64,000 bases of DNA from an uncultured Clostridia bacterium (GCA_946537885.1 CAMNGC010000007.1:1-64000); one strand, 5' to 3'; numbered from the stretch's first letter, positions 51,657 through 60,883 are shown. Numbers and translations are program-made. Notes: generated by a model not told the origin, from the sequence alone.

Positions 51657-53138
51657 ATGAGTCGTAAAAATGACGGTATCTATGATGCCCGTCAGCTAGG
51701 CTACCCCAAGATGATGGTTCTTGGTCTTCAGCACATGTTCGCCATGTTCGGTGCGACTGTGCTGGTGCCGGCGTTGACAGGTCTGTCAGTATCTGCAACT
51801 CTTTTGTTTGCAGGTCTCGGAACATTGCTGTTCCACTTTTTGACAAAGGGTAAGGTCCCCGCTTTCCTGGGTTCGTCCTTTGCTTTCCTGGCAGGTTACG
51901 GTGCTATTGCTCCTAACGGTGAGAGGGAACTGCTGCCTTATGCCTGCTTAGGTGTTGCATGCGCCGGGCTTCTATATCTGGTATTGGCCGGTCTTATCAA
52001 GGTCTTCGGTCAGCACAAAGTAATGAGATTCTTCCCGCCTATCGTAACAGGCCCGATCATCATCGCTATCGGTCTTACGCTCTCCGCTTCTGCTATCGAT
52101 AACTGTAAGAAGAACTGGGCAATCGCTGTTATTGCCATCCTGATCGTTGTCATTTGCAACATCTACGGTAAGGGCATGGTCAAGATCGTTCCGATCATCC
52201 TGGGTGTTATCGGTTCCGTTGCAGTTGCCGCTATCCTTGCCGCTGCTTTCGGAAGTAATGTTGACGGTATGATCGTTCTCAATCATTCCGATAAGTGGCA
52301 GCTCTTCAGCAAGGCTGCACTCGATAATATCAAAGAAGCCAAGTGGATCGGTCTTCCTTTCCATAAGTGCGATACCATCTATACGGTAATCAAGGAACAT
52401 GACAGAAAGCTCATCATCGATGCCATCATCACGATCATGCCTATTGCTCTTGCTACGATCGTTGAGCATATCGGTGACATCTCCGCCATCTCTTCCACGA
52501 CAGGTGAAGACTATATCGATGATCCCGGACTTCACAGAACCCTCACGGGCGACGGTCTTGCTACTATCCTCGCATCCTTTTTCGGTGCTCCCGCCAACAC
52601 AACTTACGGCGAGAATACCGGTGTTCTGACACTGTCTAAGGTATATGATCCGAGAGTGATCAGGATCGCAGCATGTTTCGCCATCCTGCTTTCCTTCTCT
52701 CCTAAGTTCGCCGCAGTCATCACTGCGATGCCCGGCGCTACGATCGGCGGTGTATCTCTTGTGCTCTACGGTATGATCTCCGCAGTCGGTGTCCGTAATA
52801 TCGTTGAGAATCAGATCGATTTCTCCAAGAGCCGCAATGTCATCATCGCCGCTCTGATCCTTGTTCTCTCTATCGGAATCAACTACTCAGGCAGCATCGA
52901 GATCGATGCGGGCAGACTCGAGATCTCCCTCTCCGGTCTGGCTGTCGGTGCTCTCGTAGGTATCATAATGAATGCCATCCTGCCTATGGATGACGATAAG
53001 GACTACAAGGGTCTGTCCAAGACTATAAAATCCGAGGATGTGCTGTTCGCTAACTTGGACGCTTTCAAGGATTACAAGGGTCTGTCCAAGACTATAAAAT
53101 CCGAGAGCAAAAAGAAAAACAAGAAGGCAAAGGCCTGA
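51657..53138 (+). CDS. uraA: Uracil/xanthine permease (NCS2), UraA-like, with duplicated tail
   Basis: A 493-residue transporter with about 14 helices. LGLQHMFAMFGATVLVPALT and the NTTYGENTGVLTLSKVYDP motif identify a uracil-type NCS2 permease. GGAGGAAG supports ATG 51657. The cytoplasmic C-terminus carries the block DYKGLSKTIKSE twice, 23 residues apart, before a Lys-rich end. A hairpin terminator follows at 53169. Confidence 0.92.
   Translation: MSRKNDGIYDARQLGYPKMMVLGLQHMFAMFGATVLVPALTGLSVSATLLFAGLGTLLFHFLTKGKVPAFLGSSFAFLAGYGAIAPNGERELLPYACLGVACAGLLYLVLAGLIKVFGQHKVMRFFPPIVTGPIIIAIGLTLSASAIDNCKKNWAIAVIAILIVVICNIYGKGMVKIVPIILGVIGSVAVAAILAAAFGSNVDGMIVLNHSDKWQLFSKAALDNIKEAKWIGLPFHKCDTIYTVIKEHDRKLIIDAIITIMPIALATIVEHIGDISAISSTTGEDYIDDPGLHRTLTGDGLATILASFFGAPANTTYGENTGVLTLSKVYDPRVIRIAACFAILLSFSPKFAAVITAMPGATIGGVSLVLYGMISAVGVRNIVENQIDFSKSRNVIIAALILVLSIGINYSGSIEIDAGRLEISLSGLAVGALVGIIMNAILPMDDDKDYKGLSKTIKSEDVLFANLDAFKDYKGLSKTIKSESKKKNKKAKA
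53004..53105 (+). repeat. In-frame direct repeat in the uraA 3' end
   Basis: A 33-base block occurs at 53004-53036 and again, identical, at 53073-53105, 69 bases later (23 codons). Allowing one change it reaches 38 bases. It preserves the frame and duplicates DYKGLSKTIKSE. It looks like a recent tandem duplication. Confidence 0.85.
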
Positions 53139-53168
53139 TCCTTCTAATAAAAACTCAGAATAAGTGAG

Positions 53169-53210
53169 ATGCTCCGAGGCGGTATGAGCCGCTAAGGGGC
53201 ATTTCTTTTT
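53169..53210 (+). terminator. Intrinsic terminator after uraA
   Basis: ATGCTCC (53169-53175) pairs with GGGGCAT (53196-53202), one G-U pair, with an inner GCGG/CCGC stem, followed by TTTCTTTTT. Ends the permease transcript before the dehydrogenase gene. Confidence 0.75.
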
Positions 53211-53283
53211 CGCGAAAAACATTTGTCTACTGACCGCAAGTAAAGTAAAATATCAGAGTAATAATTTTGAAGGTGGCAGATAT

Positions 53284-54489
53284 ATGAAGAAGGTATTGGT
53301 CTTGGGCTGTAACGATGTTACAAAGATATTGCTTCCCGAGCTTTGCCGTGAGGAGAATGACATAACGGATATCTGCCTTGCCGCCAAGGATAAGGCAGAG
53401 TGTAATGAGTATAGAAAGAAGCTTGCCGGAGGTCGCGTAAGGATCACTACGGCAGGTGTTGATGTGACGAATAAAGATGCTACCATGATGATGGTCAGGA
53501 TCTTCGGACCGGAGCTTATCGTAAATCTCCTGCCGGATGAGCTGAGCATTGATGTCATGCGCATCGCTCTCGAGATCGGGGCGTCCTATATTGACAGCGC
53601 ACTGCTTCCCGACACTAGCGGCACCTTGCTGTCCAAACAGTTTGAGCTTTTCGGTGAGTTCAGAGATAAGAAGCTGACGGCTGTAGTCGGCTGTTCCTAT
53701 AATCCGGCTGTTATCACATCGGTTGTCAGAAGAGCGCTGAAGACATCCTTCGATTCCATCGACAGTGTTGACGTTCTTGAAGTCGGAACGGCCTCGGAAT
53801 TCTCCGAATATAAGGATCCGCTGGGACTTGGAAGCGGAGAAGAGAAGCTAGAGGATGCAGTAGCTATCGAAGGCGGCAAGCCAGTCAAGAAGAAGGCGCT
53901 GTCCGTCAAGACGGTAAGAGAGCTTCCCGACACGGGTAAGAAGACCTTCTACATGATGAGCAACAAGGTTGTGGATGATTTCTTAAAAGAGATCCCGGAG
54001 ATCGGTAATGTAAGATATTTCTCGCCCTATACCGAGGGAGATTCGGCGCGTGACGACGAGATGATCGAAGTGCTCAAGAAGGCGGGAATGTTCTCTGAAG
54101 AAGAGATCGAGATAAAGGGTGTCAAGATCTCGCCGAAGGAATTCATTATGAAGATGATGCCGGCAGAGAGAAAGCAGGTCAAGCCCCATGGTCTTACAGC
54201 TACAGGCATTGTTATCAGCGGTAAGAGGGGCGGCAATGACAGAACGGCATTGCACTTTGCTGCGGCGGATAACGATGAGTGCTTTAGGAAGCATGGCATA
54301 TATGTTGACAGTTATCTTGAGGCGACGGCTATGCTGGCCGGAGTAAAGCTCATGATGAACTTAAGATGGCAGAAAGCCGGTGTGTTTACGCCTTGTGCAT
54401 TTGAGCCTGAAATGTTACTTGATACCATTAAAGAGGGTGGATTCGAATACAGTGAGACCAGGGACGCAGAGCCCGTAACGCTGGAGTAA
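53284..54489 (+). CDS. Saccharopine dehydrogenase-family protein
   Basis: A 401-residue NAD(P)-dependent enzyme. Rossmann start KKVLVLGCNDVTKILLPEL; VNLLPDELSIDVMRIALEIG and SYIDSALLPDT are typical of the family that includes carboxynorspermidine and saccharopine dehydrogenases. Length fits carboxynorspermidine dehydrogenase, but no partner nspC is in the window, so the substrate remains open. GAAGGTGG precedes the ATG. It lies 18 bases before a response regulator gene. Confidence 0.8.
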   Translation: MKKVLVLGCNDVTKILLPELCREENDITDICLAAKDKAECNEYRKKLAGGRVRITTAGVDVTNKDATMMMVRIFGPELIVNLLPDELSIDVMRIALEIGASYIDSALLPDTSGTLLSKQFELFGEFRDKKLTAVVGCSYNPAVITSVVRRALKTSFDSIDSVDVLEVGTASEFSEYKDPLGLGSGEEKLEDAVAIEGGKPVKKKALSVKTVRELPDTGKKTFYMMSNKVVDDFLKEIPEIGNVRYFSPYTEGDSARDDEMIEVLKKAGMFSEEEIEIKGVKISPKEFIMKMMPAERKQVKPHGLTATGIVISGKRGGNDRTALHFAAADNDECFRKHGIYVDSYLEATAMLAGVKLMMNLRWQKAGVFTPCAFEPEMLLDTIKEGGFEYSETRDAEPVTLE

Positions 54490-54507
54490 TTAACGGGGGA
54501 TATGAGG

Positions 54508-55215
54508 ATGGAAGAGAACAGAAAGCCCAAAGTACTTATTGTTGAAGATGACAGCAGCATTAATAATCTCGTATACGATGCTCTGAAGAAACACGGTTGT
54601 GATTGTATTCAGGCATATTCGGGAACAGAGGGTATCCTTAATTTTAAGAATGATGATTTTGATCTGGTTATCCTTGATCTTATGATGCCCGGAATGACAG
54701 GTGAAGAGTTGACAAGACAGATCCGTGAGATAGACAAGACTCCGATCATCATAGTGTCGGCAAAGTGCAGTACTGATTCCAGAGTCGATCTGCTGGCCAT
54801 GGGTGCAGACGATTTCTTAAGCAAGCCCTTTGATGTAAAGGAATTATTGGCGCGTGTAGATGTACAGTTGAGGCACTTGTCATACGGCAGCAAGGAAGAA
54901 GCCGATGACAATAACAAAATGAGCTACAGAGAATTGGTGCTTGATCGTTCCACATATGAGGCGGTTCTTTGCGGTAAGGATCTTCAGCTCACACGTCAGG
55001 AGTACAAGATCCTGGAGCTCTTTATGCTCTATCCTTCCAAAGTCTTCTCCAAGCAGGAGATCTACGAATACGCCTGGAACGATTATTACATGGGTGAGGA
55101 CAAGACTATCAATGTCCATATCAGTAATATACGTTCCAAGATGAAGAAGATCACCGCGGAAGAATACATTGATACTGTCTGGGGAATCGGATTCAGGCTC
55201 TCCAAACAGAAGTAA
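54508..55215 (+). CDS. OmpR/PhoB-family response regulator
   Basis: A 235-residue regulator: VEDDSSINN with acidic residues at 13-15, phospho-acceptor D57 in LVILDLMMP, SKPFDVKEL, and a winged helix ending YIDTVWGIGFRL. ATG 54508 lies seven bases after CGGGGGA; ATG 54502 is too close. Followed by a terminator and then the ABC operon whose last gene is a kinase. So regulator and kinase bracket the exporter genes. Likely control of the operon through the TTTCTT repeats at 55301. Confidence 0.92.
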   Translation: MEENRKPKVLIVEDDSSINNLVYDALKKHGCDCIQAYSGTEGILNFKNDDFDLVILDLMMPGMTGEELTRQIREIDKTPIIIVSAKCSTDSRVDLLAMGADDFLSKPFDVKELLARVDVQLRHLSYGSKEEADDNNKMSYRELVLDRSTYEAVLCGKDLQLTRQEYKILELFMLYPSKVFSKQEIYEYAWNDYYMGEDKTINVHISNIRSKMKKITAEEYIDTVWGIGFRLSKQK

Positions 55216-55264
55216 CGAAGCCTAAGCTGCGCGAGTTTTTTCTCGAAAAGCTTCAGTCAATAAC

Positions 55265-55296
55265 AATACCCCGATCCGTTGACCGGGGTATTCTTT
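55265..55296 (+). terminator. Intrinsic terminator after the response regulator
   Basis: AATACCCCG (55265-55273) pairs perfectly with CGGGGTATT (55284-55292), then CTTT. A second smaller hairpin with a T run lies just upstream (55233-55246, CGAG/CTCG). Confidence 0.75.
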
Positions 55297-55300
55297 AACA

Positions 55301-55347
55301 TTTCTTAATCTTTTCTTGGCGTACTTTTTATCTCTCTTTGTGATAAT
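55301..55347 (+). promoter_or_regulatory. Activated promoter of the ABC/kinase operon
   Basis: TTTCTT occurs at 55301-55306 and 55312-55317, an 11-base direct repeat typical of OmpR-type regulators. TGTGATAAT (55339-55347) is an extended -10 box; no -35 consensus sits at the right distance, which fits activation by the bound regulator. Confidence 0.5.
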
Positions 55348-55376
55348 GGCATCATGACAAAGGAGGTAATGACAAG

Positions 55377-56303
55377 ATGAGTGATGAATTCTTGCTTGTA
55401 ACTGAGAATCTCAGCAAGAGATACGGAAAGAATGTTTTGGCAGTAGATAATGTCAATCTTCACATTAAGAAGGGTGCTATCTATGGTCTGATCGGCAGAA
55501 ACGGTGCCGGTAAGACAACAATAATGAAGATGATCTCCGGAATGGCGATCCCCACTTCCGGTAGCTACACATATTCAGGCTTTAACGGAACAGCCGAAGA
55601 GGCATTGGGAAGAGTCGGAGCGCTCATTGAGTCCCCTGCCATTCACCCCAAGATGACAGCTTATGACAATCTTAAGATAAAGTGCCTCGCTTACGGTATC
55701 GGAGACAAGGCTTATATTAACGAGAAATTGAAGTTGGTTGGTCTTGAGAATACAGGCAAGAAGAAAGCAGGCAAGTTCTCTTTGGGAATGAAGCAGCGTC
55801 TCGGGATCGCCATGGCTTTGGTCGGCGAACCTGACTTCCTTCTTCTGGACGAGCCTATCAATGGTCTCGATCCTCAGGGTATCGTTGAGCTCCGTGAGTT
55901 GATCGCCCGACTCAATGCCGAGAAGGGTATCACGATCCTTATCTCCAGCCATATCCTTGAGGAGTTGGCCAAGCTTGCTACCGATTACGCTATCATCGAT
56001 AAGGGCCGCATCGTCGAAGAGTCCACTAAGGAAGAGCTTAAGATGAAGTGCCGCGACAAGATCGTGATCAAAGCAGCAGACACGTCAGCTATTGTCCCGA
56101 TAATCGATAGTAAGGGATATACCGATTATCAGGTTATAAGTAACAATACTATCTATATTTTCGAGCGACTGGACGAAGTTGCAGCTCTCAACATGGAAAT
56201 CGCAAAAGCAGGAATACTCGTAGATTCCATCAATGTGGAATCTTCTGATCTTGAGGAGTACTTCCTTATGGTTACCGGTACAGCCGCCGGAGTACAGAAC
56301 TAA
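55377..56303 (+). CDS. ABC exporter ATP-binding protein (bacitracin/lantibiotic-immunity type)
   Basis: A 308-residue ATPase of the BcrA/lantibiotic-protection group: Walker A GRNGAGKTT, signature SLGMKQRLGIA, Walker B LLLDEPINGLDPQG, switch SSHILEELA. AAAGGAGG lies ahead of the ATG. Two permease genes and a kinase gene follow. The layout regulator, ATPase, permeases, kinase is that of peptide-antibiotic detoxification modules. Confidence 0.9.
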   Translation: MSDEFLLVTENLSKRYGKNVLAVDNVNLHIKKGAIYGLIGRNGAGKTTIMKMISGMAIPTSGSYTYSGFNGTAEEALGRVGALIESPAIHPKMTAYDNLKIKCLAYGIGDKAYINEKLKLVGLENTGKKKAGKFSLGMKQRLGIAMALVGEPDFLLLDEPINGLDPQGIVELRELIARLNAEKGITILISSHILEELAKLATDYAIIDKGRIVEESTKEELKMKCRDKIVIKAADTSAIVPIIDSKGYTDYQVISNNTIYIFERLDEVAALNMEIAKAGILVDSINVESSDLEEYFLMVTGTAAGVQN

Positions 56304-56319
56304 AGGGAGGGAACTTGAA

Positions 56320-57252
56320 ATGTTAATGAATTTTACTAAGTCGGAGCTCTTCAGAGTCTCCAGAATGAAGTCGGCCTATGTATTGCCGATCATTATGATA
56401 ATCACAGTAATGTTCACCAGTCTGATGTACATGGGCGTAAACAAGAACGTTATTGGGATCGAGGAGGAGGATCTGGATAATGTCAGCTCCTCGGGACTTA
56501 CGGTAGATGATATGAGTGACAGTGTGGAGCTCGGCTTTAATGCAGGATCCGGCATATCCGAAGACGGGACTGTCGAGGGAGAAGACGAGGAAGAGGACAA
56601 GTCTTTCTTCGGCGAAGGTCTCTGGTACAACAGGTCTACGGATTTTATGTTCTACGCTAATGTAAAGGGACTTGATGCACTTCTTTTACTGTCTATCTTT
56701 GTCGGCCTTTTCTGTGGCGCGATCCACAATACCGGAATGGACAAGAACAATCTCTTAGCTTCCGGGCATAAAAATACATTATACGCGGCAAGAGCGATAA
56801 CGATAGGTCTGTATACTCTCTTCTTCCATTTTGTTACTTTCGCGGCAACGATACTTGGTGTGGCTATATTCGGCAAGAGCGTCAGATTTGTCGAAGGAAT
56901 AGGGTTTGTTAAGTACTTCGTACTCTCTTTCATCCTGACATACGCTTTCAGCATGGTTATTATGCTTGTCGGTACGTTCCTTAAGAGCCAGGCTGCAGCT
57001 ATTACGGTTGGAATAATCCTTGCAGCCGGTGTCCTGACAGTGCTTATCTCCTTTATTGATCTCTTTATCAAGAAGGTCCTCAAGTTGGAGAAGATCAATC
57101 TGGCCAATGTAACTCTTACCCAGAGACTGAGTCTTCTGAATTATAATTCTTCTACCGCAAGTATTATCAGAACTTTGCTTGTTTGTGCTGTAGTGTTTAC
57201 TGTGGTAACATTAGTCCACGTATTCATCAACAGGAAGAGAGATCTATGCTAA
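56320..57252 (+). CDS. ABC permease with large extracytoplasmic insert
   Basis: A 310-residue ABC-2 permease. After the first helix (SAYVLPIIMIITVMFTSLMY) comes an acidic loop of about 85 residues (EEEDLDNVSSSGL, EGEDEEEDKSF), then five helices. GGAGGG precedes ATG 56320. Partner of the next gene. The acidic loop could bind a cationic peptide. Confidence 0.8.
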   Translation: MLMNFTKSELFRVSRMKSAYVLPIIMIITVMFTSLMYMGVNKNVIGIEEEDLDNVSSSGLTVDDMSDSVELGFNAGSGISEDGTVEGEDEEEDKSFFGEGLWYNRSTDFMFYANVKGLDALLLLSIFVGLFCGAIHNTGMDKNNLLASGHKNTLYAARAITIGLYTLFFHFVTFAATILGVAIFGKSVRFVEGIGFVKYFVLSFILTYAFSMVIMLVGTFLKSQAAAITVGIILAAGVLTVLISFIDLFIKKVLKLEKINLANVTLTQRLSLLNYNSSTASIIRTLLVCAVVFTVVTLVHVFINRKRDLC

Positions 57253-57255
57253 GTT

Positions 57256-58074
57256 ATGTTTGTTAATCTGATCAGGATCAACACACTTAAATTTCGTAAA
57301 AGCAGTTTCTTTAGATGGGGTGCGATCGTCACATTATCCGTGATGATCGCATTCTGTGCTATATACTATTTTACGATGACCATTAATTCAGATCTCGAAA
57401 TGACAAAGGACACCTGGAGAGATGGCAGGGACATTGAACTGGCCTGGCATCTGCTTTTTCTTCACACCAGCAGGTTTATCGTTCAGATTTTCTACAGCAT
57501 CTGTGCTATCGTAATGGTTTGCGAACACTATTCGGTAAGAGAGATGATCAATATCAGGGGCATGGTGAACAGCAATGTCAAATGGTTCTACGCAGAGGTC
57601 TGCGGGGTAATGATATATGCCCTGCCATTTGGTATTTTTCCTTTATTGGCAGGTGACATTCCGGCTAAGATCTATGGATTAGATTTTGCGATCTTTAACG
57701 GGGATTGGATCAATACTTTGCTTCTTTATCTGGGTTCCATACTCTACCTTATCTTCGCGATGCTGCCGGCAATCGTAATAGCCAAGATCTTCCGTAGGAC
57801 AGCTGTCAGTCTGTCAGCTTATGCCGTCTTCTCGGTCTTGAATCTCCTCCTCGGCATCGTTGCCGATGCGCTCGCTGAAGAGTTTCTTAATCGTGCAACG
57901 AAGGATGATTCCTTCTCGGGCACGATCATTAACCCTGCTTCGTGGTTGCTTGATTATCAAATAGACGGCAAGGCAGATATGAGTTTTACCATGGCAATGA
58001 TCTGTCTTGTTATCTATGCGGTTATATGGCTTGGAATAGGTACCCTTGCATCCATGAGGAGAAATGAACTATGA
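57256..58074 (+). CDS. ABC permease
   Basis: A 272-residue membrane protein with six helices (for example GAIVTLSVMIAFCAIYYF and FAMLPAIVIAKIFRR). It starts three bases after the first permease stop and ends in an ATGA overlap with the kinase gene (58071-58074). Together the two permeases form the exporter channel. Confidence 0.8.
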   Translation: MFVNLIRINTLKFRKSSFFRWGAIVTLSVMIAFCAIYYFTMTINSDLEMTKDTWRDGRDIELAWHLLFLHTSRFIVQIFYSICAIVMVCEHYSVREMINIRGMVNSNVKWFYAEVCGVMIYALPFGIFPLLAGDIPAKIYGLDFAIFNGDWINTLLLYLGSILYLIFAMLPAIVIAKIFRRTAVSLSAYAVFSVLNLLLGIVADALAEEFLNRATKDDSFSGTIINPASWLLDYQIDGKADMSFTMAMICLVIYAVIWLGIGTLASMRRNEL

Positions 58075-58973
58075 CGATCCTGCAGATTTCTTTTATTGTC
58101 GTCAGTTTTATCGCCATGATGCTGGTAATGATACTTATATCTCAGTATCAGCAGGTGAAGAGCATACGCGACCAGGTTCATTTTATCGCCAGAAATGAGA
58201 CAAATAAGAATGTCACCTTCTACGGCAAATCACGTGGCATCAAGCGTCTTGCGGTAGATGTGAATGACTTGATAGATTCCTTCCGTAAGCGCGAGATCGA
58301 GATCATCCGTAAAGACAAGGAATCCCGTGATACCATCACAAACATGTCGCACGATATCAGGACGCCCTTGACGTCATTGAAGGGCTATTTTGAGCTTCTG
58401 CAACAGACGGATGATCCTGAGGAGATCGCCAAATACAATGCCATTATCGAGGAGAGGATAGATTCTCTGAGTGACATCCTTGAGATGATGTTCTTTTATA
58501 CCAAGGTCAACAATACCGGCTATAAGCTGGAGCTGAATAAGCTTAATATGTCCGAGATCTTGATGCAGACGATGTTCTCTTATTTCGATGAATTCGAGAA
58601 TATGAATATCGAGCCGGAGATCGAGGTTGACGAGAACGTCTTTGCCATAGCTGATGAGTCGGCTCTTCGTCGTATCTTCCAGAACCTTATCAAGAATATC
58701 ATCGTTCACGGTGACAACTATGTCGGTGTCAAACTCTGCTATATCAATAAGAGGGCTGTACTTGAGATCAGTAACGGCATAAAGGAAGGAGAGCTTCCTA
58801 ATGCCGACAAGGTTTTCGATCGCTTTTACAAAGGCGATTCATCCCGCCACGTTAACTCCAGCGGCATAGGTCTGTCTGTGTCCAAGAAGCTTGTCGATAT
58901 GATGAACGGAAGCATAAGCGCATCTGTTGACGGCGATCTGTTTACGATTACCATAGTTCTTCCCGGCATCTGA
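58071..58973 (+). CDS. Sensor histidine kinase, single membrane helix
   Basis: A 300-residue kinase. Only one N-terminal membrane helix (4-24) and no extracellular domain; then a HAMP-like region, NMSHDIRTPLTSLKGYFELL with H94, the N box (IFQNLIKNIIVHG), DRFYKGD and SGIGLSVSKKLV. Kinases without a sensor domain in such operons often read the signal through the ABC permease. Its partner is probably the regulator at 54508, encoded before the exporter genes. Translation is coupled to the permease by an ATGA overlap. Confidence 0.9.
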   Translation: MTILQISFIVVSFIAMMLVMILISQYQQVKSIRDQVHFIARNETNKNVTFYGKSRGIKRLAVDVNDLIDSFRKREIEIIRKDKESRDTITNMSHDIRTPLTSLKGYFELLQQTDDPEEIAKYNAIIEERIDSLSDILEMMFFYTKVNNTGYKLELNKLNMSEILMQTMFSYFDEFENMNIEPEIEVDENVFAIADESALRRIFQNLIKNIIVHGDNYVGVKLCYINKRAVLEISNGIKEGELPNADKVFDRFYKGDSSRHVNSSGIGLSVSKKLVDMMNGSISASVDGDLFTITIVLPGI

Positions 58974-59080
58974 CGGCAAGCCTGCCCGGCAACCCTGACT
59001 ATTCGGTCTGATTGCATTTTATCAAATCCCCGTGTTATCATTTATATATTCAACTGATCAAAGTTTGAGGGGAACTGAGT

Positions 59081-60025
59081 ATGAGTGATTCTGAATTATT
59101 AAATATGACTCCTGAAGAGAAGATAGAATTTGATAAGCTGTGTCTTGAGACGATAAGAGAGTATTCATCAGACACGGTTTATTTCAAGGACAAGAATTCC
59201 AGATTTCTCTGGACCAGTAAGGCACACGCACTACAGGTCGGAGCCGATAATCCCTACGAGATGATAGGCAAGGACGACTATGATTATTTCCCCAAAGAGT
59301 TTGCCGATAAGGCCATGGCCGATGAGAAGCAGATAATGGCGACCGGCGAGCCCATCATCAATATCCCCGAGGAACTTTATCACGATGACGGTACGGTTGA
59401 GTACCTTCTCGCATCCAAATATCCCCTCTATCGCGATGGCAAGATCATCGGAACCTGGGGCATCACCCGTAACGTTACAGAGAGAAGACGCCTGGAGAAA
59501 GAGCTCGAGCGTTCCTACCAGAAGATGCAGCGGCTGACCCGTGTCGATGACCTGAGCGGACTTTATAACAGAAGATATTTCTATGAATATCTCGAAAAAG
59601 AGATCAGCATATACGAGCGTCGTGACGGCGAAGATACATTTACTCTCTTGGCGATCGACGTCGATAATCTGACGGATATCAATGACCGTTACGGTCAGCC
59701 CAAGGGTGATGATGTCCTGCGTCATGTTGCTTCTGCCATGATGCTCGGCTGCCGTAAGTCCGACACCTGCTTCAGGATCGGCGGCGATGAGTTCATGGTA
59801 ATGCTTCCTGATTGTGACAAGGTTCACGCCATCGGCATTGCCAAGAAGATCGCAGACAACGTAGCGACCGAGCCCATTCCCATGGGAGATGATTTTGTAA
59901 AAGCAACGGTATCCGTTGGCATCGCCTCCTTCGAGAAGGGTATGGATATCAGTGAACTTATCTCACTGGCTGACCGCAAGCTCTATAAGTCCAAGCGTAA
60001 CGGCAAGAATCAGGTGTCCTTCTGA
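59081..60025 (+). CDS. PAS-GGDEF diguanylate cyclase
   Basis: A 314-residue cytoplasmic protein. A PAS domain (TVYFKDKNSRFLWTSKAHAL, then YPLYRDGKIIGTWGITRNVT) occupies residues 25-145; a short coiled helix leads to a GGDEF domain with intact active site GGDEF (234-238). The inhibitory I-site RxxD lies five residues before it (RKSDTCFRI), so product feedback is kept. It makes cyclic di-GMP. GAGGGG precedes the ATG. No EAL domain is seen anywhere in the window. Confidence 0.93.
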   Translation: MSDSELLNMTPEEKIEFDKLCLETIREYSSDTVYFKDKNSRFLWTSKAHALQVGADNPYEMIGKDDYDYFPKEFADKAMADEKQIMATGEPIINIPEELYHDDGTVEYLLASKYPLYRDGKIIGTWGITRNVTERRRLEKELERSYQKMQRLTRVDDLSGLYNRRYFYEYLEKEISIYERRDGEDTFTLLAIDVDNLTDINDRYGQPKGDDVLRHVASAMMLGCRKSDTCFRIGGDEFMVMLPDCDKVHAIGIAKKIADNVATEPIPMGDDFVKATVSVGIASFEKGMDISELISLADRKLYKSKRNGKNQVSF

Positions 60026-60053
60026 CAGGAGAGATCCGTATATCGACAGATAA

Positions 60054-60221
60054 TCGTTCGACCTCAGATTCAGACCGATTGATTGTTACTATGACGATGT
60101 TTTGTATGGAACATTATACGTTAATGCTGATGATGAAAGCTCCGGTATATTTGTTTATAATGCCCCAGGGGCTGATTCTCTTGAAAGCAGATGGCATGAC
60201 CCGGTACTAATAGGATCATGA
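60054..60221 (+). pseudogene. Gene remnant after the GGDEF gene
   Basis: An open stretch with no start codon begins right after a stop (60051-60053) and reads YDDVLYGTLYVNADDESSGI, FVYNAPGADSLESRWHDPVL up to TGA 60219-60221. The composition is protein-like, so this is probably the tail of a lost gene. A hairpin terminator follows. The rest of 60026-60403 shows nothing else. Confidence 0.35.
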
Positions 60222-60246
60222 AAGAAATGCAATCGTTACAGTAGTA

Positions 60247-60271
60247 CGGCCCCGCAGCATTGGCGGGGCCG
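60247..60271 (+). terminator. GC-rich hairpin, probable terminator
   Basis: CGGCCCCGC (60247-60255) pairs perfectly with GCGGGGCCG (60263-60271), seven-base loop. Only CATTTATATT follows, so it is a weak T run, but the stem is the strongest in the window. Confidence 0.6.
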
Positions 60272-60403
60272 CATTTATATTACCTTCGGTTCCGATATTA
60301 TCTATTCGTCACGGATTGATGCACAGCAGTGTTATAGGTGGGTTATGTAGTGATTACTGTGATGGAGGTACGATCCGCAGGAACCGATATCGATAATCTT
60401 TGA

Positions 60404-60739
60404 TCAGGCAGCTTCGCAGACTGCAGTCATACGGCGACGAGCAACAGCTCTTCTGCGACGGGCGATCTCTGCTGTGCGAGTAGCTGCAGGTGAGATCGTC
60501 ACGGTAACTTCCGGCACAGTAGCTCTTCTTGAAGGAGAGGCCGAAGCTATAGAAGCAGCGAATCTCGGATTGGCGGGGGAGGGTCTGCAGGGGGCGGGAA
60601 GGTGACGGGGAGCGACATTCGCGCATCTTCTGTGAGCGATCATGTCTTCCTGTTCTTTCCAGAAACTGAAGGAATCAGTAACTGCCTTAGCGGTGACAAT
60701 GATGAAGAAAACGATAACTGATAGATCAAAAGCTGTCAT
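60404..60739 (-). CDS. Small membrane-anchored Arg/Ala/Pro-rich protein
   Basis: A 111-residue protein. One N-terminal helix (FDLSVIVFFIIVTAKAV) is followed by SFWKEQEDMIAHRRC and a 70-residue tail rich in Arg, Ala and Pro (APRHLPAPCRPSPANP, EIARRRRAVARRRM). AAGGAGAG lies seven bases before ATG 60739, which shows it is real. The tail could bind nucleic acid or acidic lipids. No family recognised. The upstream region is AT-rich with TCGAAAA words. Confidence 0.6.
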   Translation of the reverse strand: MTAFDLSVIVFFIIVTAKAVTDSFSFWKEQEDMIAHRRCANVAPRHLPAPCRPSPANPRFAASIASASPSRRATVPEVTVTISPAATRTAEIARRRRAVARRRMTAVCEAA

Positions 60740-60883
60740 AATAATCTCTCCTTGAAATAACAAAACGCTCATTTGTTTGTTTTCTGCGCTAAGTATAACA
60801 CGGAGAATGTGACAATAAAAGTACATAAGTTCAAAAAAGAACAAAATTTTCGAGAAATATTATTCGAAAAACGAACAAATGTA

